Shown here piece after piece: positions 61,331-64,000 of a stretch of DNA of 64,000 bases; within the stretch, counting starts at the first letter, position 1; each line of letters begins with the position of its first letter. Made by a program: the position numbers and the translations under genes. The notes beneath the pieces were generated by a model. That model was not told where the DNA came from. It searched no databases and saw nothing but the letters and a program-made list of their open reading frames with translations. This stretch comes from Gnetum montanum (taxonomy: Eukaryota; Streptophyta; Gnetopsida; Gnetales; Gnetaceae): positions 21,310-85,309 of the forward strand of contig MNCI01008972.1 in assembly GCA_015680685.1 (NCBI GenBank), given 5' to 3'.

Positions 61331-64000
61331 TTACAAAATGGTGATGTTCAAAGACAAAATTGAACACCCTAATGTCCTAGATTCTCTGTCGTGTTGAAAG
61401 ATGCAAAAATTGCCGGAGAAGATCACACCGTCCCTAGGGGGCAATGGTTCTGATGGACCTTCACCAACCTCTGGCCCATGTGGCAGCGGTGGCATGAACG
61501 ATGGCTGCCCCGCAGCAGCTGCAACTTCTGGAGGCAATCGGAAAGCCTCCAAAAGGGCCATAATTTTTTCCTCCTTGCTTCTGGGATCGTTCACTATCTA
61601 GGTGGCTTCACCAATGTGTGCCAGAACTGGAACCTTCCAAGGTCACGGCAGTGCAGGGAAGAGTTCTTTCAAATTGACAAACCAGGCTACGAACTATTTT
61701 CGTTTGATGTTGAATGCTCGAATTGATGTCTGCAGCTACTGGTAGTCATTTATTCAATGGGCCAAGTTCTCTATGAGCACACGTTGTCCTTCAAAACATG
61801 TGCGGAGAACCTTGAGTTCCGCGTTTGTTGTTTCCAATTTTTGTTTTGTTGCCTTGTGCGCTTGGAACTCACCCTCATATAAAGAATACAAGGCGGCCAC
61901 TTGCTTTTCTAGTTCAGACAACTATCTCCCAGCTATTAGCATAGCCAGATTTGTGTAGCGAAGGTTGGCCAACTCCATGTATTCTGTCATTTCTTTAATC
62001 TGCAGTTTCTTGAGGTAGATCTCAACCTAGTTGTAGGCATTCAACCCATCAAAGATAGGTTGTCATACCTTGCCTCCTTCTCGGAGCTACTAGAGCACTT
62101 GGTTCATCTTAGCCTTTGCGACTTGAATCTATTTCTCATTCACTTCCTTTTGTAATCCCACTTGGTCCCTATAATGATTCTTAACTTTTTCAAACTTAAG
62201 GGCTTTGTTCTTCCAAGCAACGATTTTAGTGGCTGATTTCTGTCACAAGGTTTGAACCTCCTCCATAGATAGATTTCAATTTTCAGTGGCCCACCTCCTC
62301 ACATCAGCGTTCACCCTGGCTAGCTCTTCTTGCTATTGGTGAATAAAATTTTTCATGTGCTCATTTTTAGCACCAACATTGCGCAAGCGATGAACATCCG
62401 CAGTCAACCTGATGTTCTCCTAGCGAACCTCTATTAAGTCCTTATTTAAATGATATGCATGAGCATCTTCCAAGGACTTATCAAGGATCGTCGACTCTCG
62501 CTCATCCTCAACGATTTGAAGTTTGACCTGAAGCTATTAAAAAGCTTCATCTCTGGTGAGCTCACGGTCGAGGAGAGCTGGATCGGTAAGTTAGGCTCTT
62601 AATTGAGCAACTTCGGTTGCCAAGCGTTGACAATTAGCTTGAGCAGCTTCAAGTTGCCCTTCCAAGATGAGGCTCTTACCCCTTGCCGAGAGCAGCTCCG
62701 ACTAGGTTGCAGTGATGTTGTCCGGAAGGTCGAAGACATCCGTAAGCAGTTGCCTGGTTCCCACCAGTCGATCCAACAGTTCTTCATGTTGGGCTGCATC
62801 GATCCTGCTATGTGAAGTCTCGGCGGATGCCTATACATCTTCGAGTCCATGTACGTCTGGTACAGGTGCCGTCGATGCATTGAGGACCGTAGCAATCATG
62901 TCAGCAACCACTTCAGCCGCAAGCTCCTATCCTTGGTGTTGCATCACCAGGACTGTCGCCCCCCCACCATCTTCCAAGCTTACCAAGAAAGTAGCGACAT
63001 TTCCTGAAATTTCAGGAAATAACTGTTGTGTGGATATCGTTATCTCCCGGACACTAGGATCAGTTTTTGCAGGTACCTGCGTTTGGGCGACAAAGAACAT
63101 CGGCCCTGCTTTTTCTAGCAGACTTACTGAGTGAGCCACTTACTCCAAATGGCTCATTACAGGGTGATAGACCAAAGGATCTTCTCCTCCACATGTCCTT
63201 CCAGATTGCTCTTGTTGGCTCAAGATCGATTACCGGATTTCACATATGTGCTTTATGATGGTTTGTGAACCCAACCTCATTGTTTGCGTAGGTGGTGGAG
63301 GTGGTTGCTGCTCCTCTTCAATTTGTGTGGTGGCCGAAGTCCTGTCCTTCATCATTTCCCGCCATGAGGCAATTGGGGCATGTCGGAGTGTATCGTTGGC
63401 ATACCGTGCTATCCTTTCCCATTTGCATAACTTTCTGATTAGGCAGGGAAAGGGGAGAGCCTACCTTCCATGTTCGCTTTCAGCGAACCTTTTTTCAATT
63501 TCCAAGAATAACAATTATGGAAGGTTCATTGGGAATTTTCCACTTAGGAAGGCACATGCACGAGTGGAGAAGGTAGTGATTTTGCTGGGTCTTACCGTTG
63601 GGTTTAGGTGGTAAGATGAAATTTTTGAATACACCCTCTTCGTGGTGGTTAGAGTGCCGAATTCTTTGTAATCCACCCCATAGCATCGCCTGATCCACTC
63701 CCCTTTTACCTCGGGGTCAACTTGCTTCGGGATCTCTACCACATTTGCTATGGTCTTTGGCAACCCCAGAACTTGCACGATTGCTTCCGCAGAGTAAGAG
63801 ACCTACATGTCCTAAATTCTTACTGTGGATCCCAGTTGCCAATTTGTCCAAAAGAGATAGGTCTCTCCTAAGTACCATTCACCACTGGTTGTGATGATTG
63901 GCCACATAGGAGAATTTTGCAATTGCAGCTTCACATCTTCTGGTGCATTCTCGAGAAATGGTCCAAAGTTTAACTCTTATAGGACCATTCGTTGCACTTC
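61331..64000 (-). pseudogene. Element protein: plant transposon domain plus coiled coil
   Basis: Reading down the minus strand: the N-terminal domain at 63990-63500 (the open piece 63778-63515 has 'NVVEIPKQVDPEVKGEWIRR' and 'SYHLNPTVRPSKITTFSTRA'), then a linker with 'MAHSVSLLEKAGPMFFVAQT' (63139-62927), then heptad-like charged sequence to about 61750 ('QLEAAQANCQRLATEVAQLR'-type, 'EKQVAALYSLYEGEFQAHKA'), and a Pro-rich end with 'EEKIMALLEAFRLPPEVAAA' (61594-61331). There are fewer stops than in the copy at 26094, but several remain. I see no zinc knuckle, protease, RT or integrase. The function is unknown. The whole has roughly 800-900 residues. Confidence 0.6.

Larger units (their letters stand above)
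60307..64000 (-). mobile_element. Non-autonomous coiled-coil element, third copy, incomplete in window
   Basis: It comprises a 3' LTR (60307-61193), polypurine tract, 3' UTR and ORF on the minus strand, continuing past the window end. It is homologous to 7170-8396 plus 26094-29189 over its length. It has no Tat insertion, so it shows the uninterrupted state of that locus. Confidence 0.85.

Overview
This window is nuclear DNA from a land plant, most likely a seed plant with a large, repeat-rich genome. The evidence is plant-type Ty3/gypsy elements with tRNA-Asp primer sites, plant RTE and L1 LINE remnants, a SPARK-type receptor kinase and a plant-like spliced COX16 gene. I cannot name the species. 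The GC-rich single-exon kinase in an AT-rich background would fit a monocot, but it also occurs in other lineages. By my reading two loci are intact host genes. Most of the rest is retrotransposon sequence, much of it nested.

Layout. Positions 102-5378 hold an Athila-like element on the minus strand (gag remnants, no pol). It shares its right-hand LTR with a second Athila-like element that runs to 30750. The gag of the second element is split by a plus-strand, apparently non-autonomous LTR element (about 7170-29189) that encodes a coiled-coil protein. That element is itself split by a 17.7 kb minus-strand Tat-like element (8397-26093). Between its protease and reverse transcriptase, the Tat-like element carries a plus-strand, intron-containing module (TATA 15050, coding about 15276-19842). 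The module has an FCP1/NIF-like fold that lacks its catalytic acids, a putative plant transposon domain and a coiled coil. The LTRs, the leader and the first intron of the module share arrays of the palindrome AGCGTATACGCT.

Positions 31287-39600 are low-copy-looking DNA. They hold a truncated copy of a SPARK receptor kinase gene (32122-32660), LINE and SINE remnants, and COX16 (three coding exons, minus strand, 34489-35425). COX16 encodes a mitochondrial inner-membrane assembly factor for cytochrome c oxidase.

Positions 39640-51366 are again retroelements: a second LTR type with its own palindromic motif array, an Athila-like integrase remnant, two Athila-like gag regions facing each other tail to tail, and a short deleted copy of the non-autonomous family with perfect CTATT target-site duplications. 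The intact SPARK receptor kinase gene (52724-54778, minus strand) follows, with a W-box cluster upstream. LINE remnants, an 87-bp minisatellite, an LTR fragment and a further minus-strand copy of the coiled-coil element (60307 to the window end) complete the window.

The region 31287-32760 is an inverted, shortened duplicate of 52570-56230. Single-N joins at 2289, 41685, 41825 and 51973 look like imperfect assembly joins and should be treated with caution.
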